Positions 6,324 through 6,825 of a stretch of 6,825 nucleotides of DNA are shown here, one piece after another; position 1 is the first letter of the stretch; every line of letters begins with the position of its first letter. The DNA comes from Peptostreptococcaceae bacterium. GTDB lineage: Bacteria; Bacillota_A; Clostridia; Peptostreptococcales; Acidaminobacteraceae. The DNA lies in assembly GCA_013619035.1 (NCBI GenBank), contig JABXKX010000404.1, positions 1-6,825 on the forward strand, read 5' to 3'. Position numbers and translations under genes: made by a program. The notes under the pieces are model-generated. The model was given only the letters and a program-made list of their open reading frames with translations, made no database searches and was not told where the DNA came from.

Positions 6324-6680
6324 CTATGATTGTACTTTAATACCTTCGATATTTAAATTAACCGTTGAAACTTTCAAACCAGTTTGAGTTTCTACTTGAT
6401 ACTTAACACTATCTATTGTATTCTTAGCCACCACAGATATTTTAGTTCCGAATTGAATGATAACAAATAAATCGATGATTATATCTTCACCATCTAATTG
6501 TACTTTTACACCTTTAGATAAATTGTCTATTCTTAAAATGCTTGTGATACCATTCTTTGTCGTTTGTGCTGCCATACCAACAATACCATATGCTTCATTT
6601 GCTGCTGCTCCAGCGATCATTGCTATGACTTCTTCATTAATTGAGATTGAACCCATTTCGTTATTTATCTTTGTCTCCAT
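6324..6680 (-). CDS. Asp23/Gls24-family envelope stress protein (YloU-like)
   Basis: A small cytosolic Asp23/Gls24-domain protein of 118 residues, the usual size for the YloU branch. The domain fills the protein: GSISINEEVIAMIAGAAANEAYGI (10-33), the central strands around VKVQLDGEDIIIDLFVIIQFG (58-78), and the closing helix and strand (about 85-116, ending VNLNIEGIKV). No membrane segment or signal peptide is seen. Staphylococcal Asp23 is a membrane-associated envelope-stress protein anchored by AmaP; for the YloU branch the molecular role is not established. Its constant place just upstream of fakA suggests a link to membrane lipid state, which is inference. The ATG at 6680 has AGGAGG (6685-6690) 4 bases upstream. 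It is first in the minus-strand unit, behind a promoter at 6726-6754. Confidence 0.9.
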   Translation of the reverse strand: METKINNEMGSISINEEVIAMIAGAAANEAYGIVGMAAQTTKNGITSILRIDNLSKGVKVQLDGEDIIIDLFVIIQFGTKISVVAKNTIDSVKYQVETQTGLKVSTVNLNIEGIKVQS

Positions 6681-6725
6681 AAGACCTCCTACATAAGAAG
6701 TTAATTTGCTTAATTGTACTCATCC

Positions 6726-6754
6726 ATTTTACAGTATATTTAAGTGTTTTTCAA
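6726..6754 (-). promoter_or_regulatory. Sigma-A-like promoter of the asp23-fakA unit
   Basis: On the minus strand a -35 box TTGAAA (6749-6754) and a -10 box TAAAAT (6726-6731) are separated by exactly 17 bp. The predicted start is near 6719, giving a leader of about 39 bases with the asp23 ribosome binding site at its end. This is the best candidate for the main promoter of the asp23-fakA unit, with possible read-through into recG and beyond. Confidence 0.65.
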
Positions 6755-6755
6755 A

Positions 6756-6824
6756 TTAATCTAAATATTCTTTAGACTCCTTTAACAAAGCCGTAGAAGT
6801 TATGTTGTAATAACATCCAAAAGA
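6756..6824 (-). other. Open stretch at the right edge, possibly the 3' end of an upstream gene
   Basis: One minus-strand frame is open from the window edge for 22 codons (SFGCYYNITSTALLKESKEY then LD and TAA), stopping one base upstream of the -35 box. I do not recognise it. A second frame is also open for 17 codons (ending GFVKGV), so an open frame this short is weak evidence. The DNA also holds an AT-only-ended inverted repeat (TCTAAA/TTTAGA). It could be plain intergenic DNA. Confidence 0.2.
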
Positions 6825-6825
6825 T

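Noticed and set aside
6457..6696. 79-codon plus-strand frame with a hydrophobic product
   Set aside because: It lies opposite asp23, whose family match is clear. The hydrophobicity arises from reading Ala/Ile/Glu codons in reverse.
6761..6777. TCTAAA/TTTAGA inverted repeat upstream of asp23 as a terminator
   Set aside because: The stem is only 6 bp and mostly A-T, with no U-tract, so it is likely chance in AT-rich DNA.

Overview
The window is AT-rich and reads like a chromosomal housekeeping segment of a low-GC Gram-positive bacterium, most likely in the Clostridia. The evidence is strong AGGAGG-type ribosome binding sites, sigma-A-like promoters, short intergenic gaps, and the Firmicutes set asp23 - fakA - recG - rsmD together with tmcAL. 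I cannot name a genus from the sequence alone.

Layout: five genes lie on the minus strand, in transcription order asp23/yloU-like (6680-6324), fakA/yloV-like (6306-4705), recG (4629-2590), rsmD (2581-2042) and a coiled-coil protein (1955-1431). One plus-strand gene, tmcAL (200-1408), converges on them. The two blocks meet at a compact hairpin terminator (1409-1432) that overlaps the last gene's stop codon. A good promoter sits upstream of asp23 (TTGAAA, 17 bp, TAAAAT) and another upstream of tmcAL (TTTACA, 17 bp, TAGAAT). Weaker candidates lie in front of recG and the coiled-coil gene, so the minus block may be several overlapping transcription units rather than one. The asp23-fakA and recG-rsmD junctions are tight (17 and 8 bp). 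The fakA-recG junction holds a perfect 12-bp hairpin followed by a consensus -10 box.

Functions: envelope and lipid physiology (Asp23-family protein; FakA, the kinase subunit for exogenous fatty acids), replication and repair (RecG), RNA modification (RsmD on 16S rRNA, TmcAL on elongator tRNA-Met), and a probable envelope or division coiled-coil protein. The most interesting reading is that this last protein looks like a short Firmicutes relative of the mycobacterial septal factor SepIVA. The comparison is from memory, and the rsmD-side neighbourhood is compatible with it. coaD, which usually follows rsmD in related genomes, is not there.

I see no CRISPR, mobile element, RNA gene or defence system. 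Apart from the SepIVA-like gene and some regulatory details, the region is ordinary.
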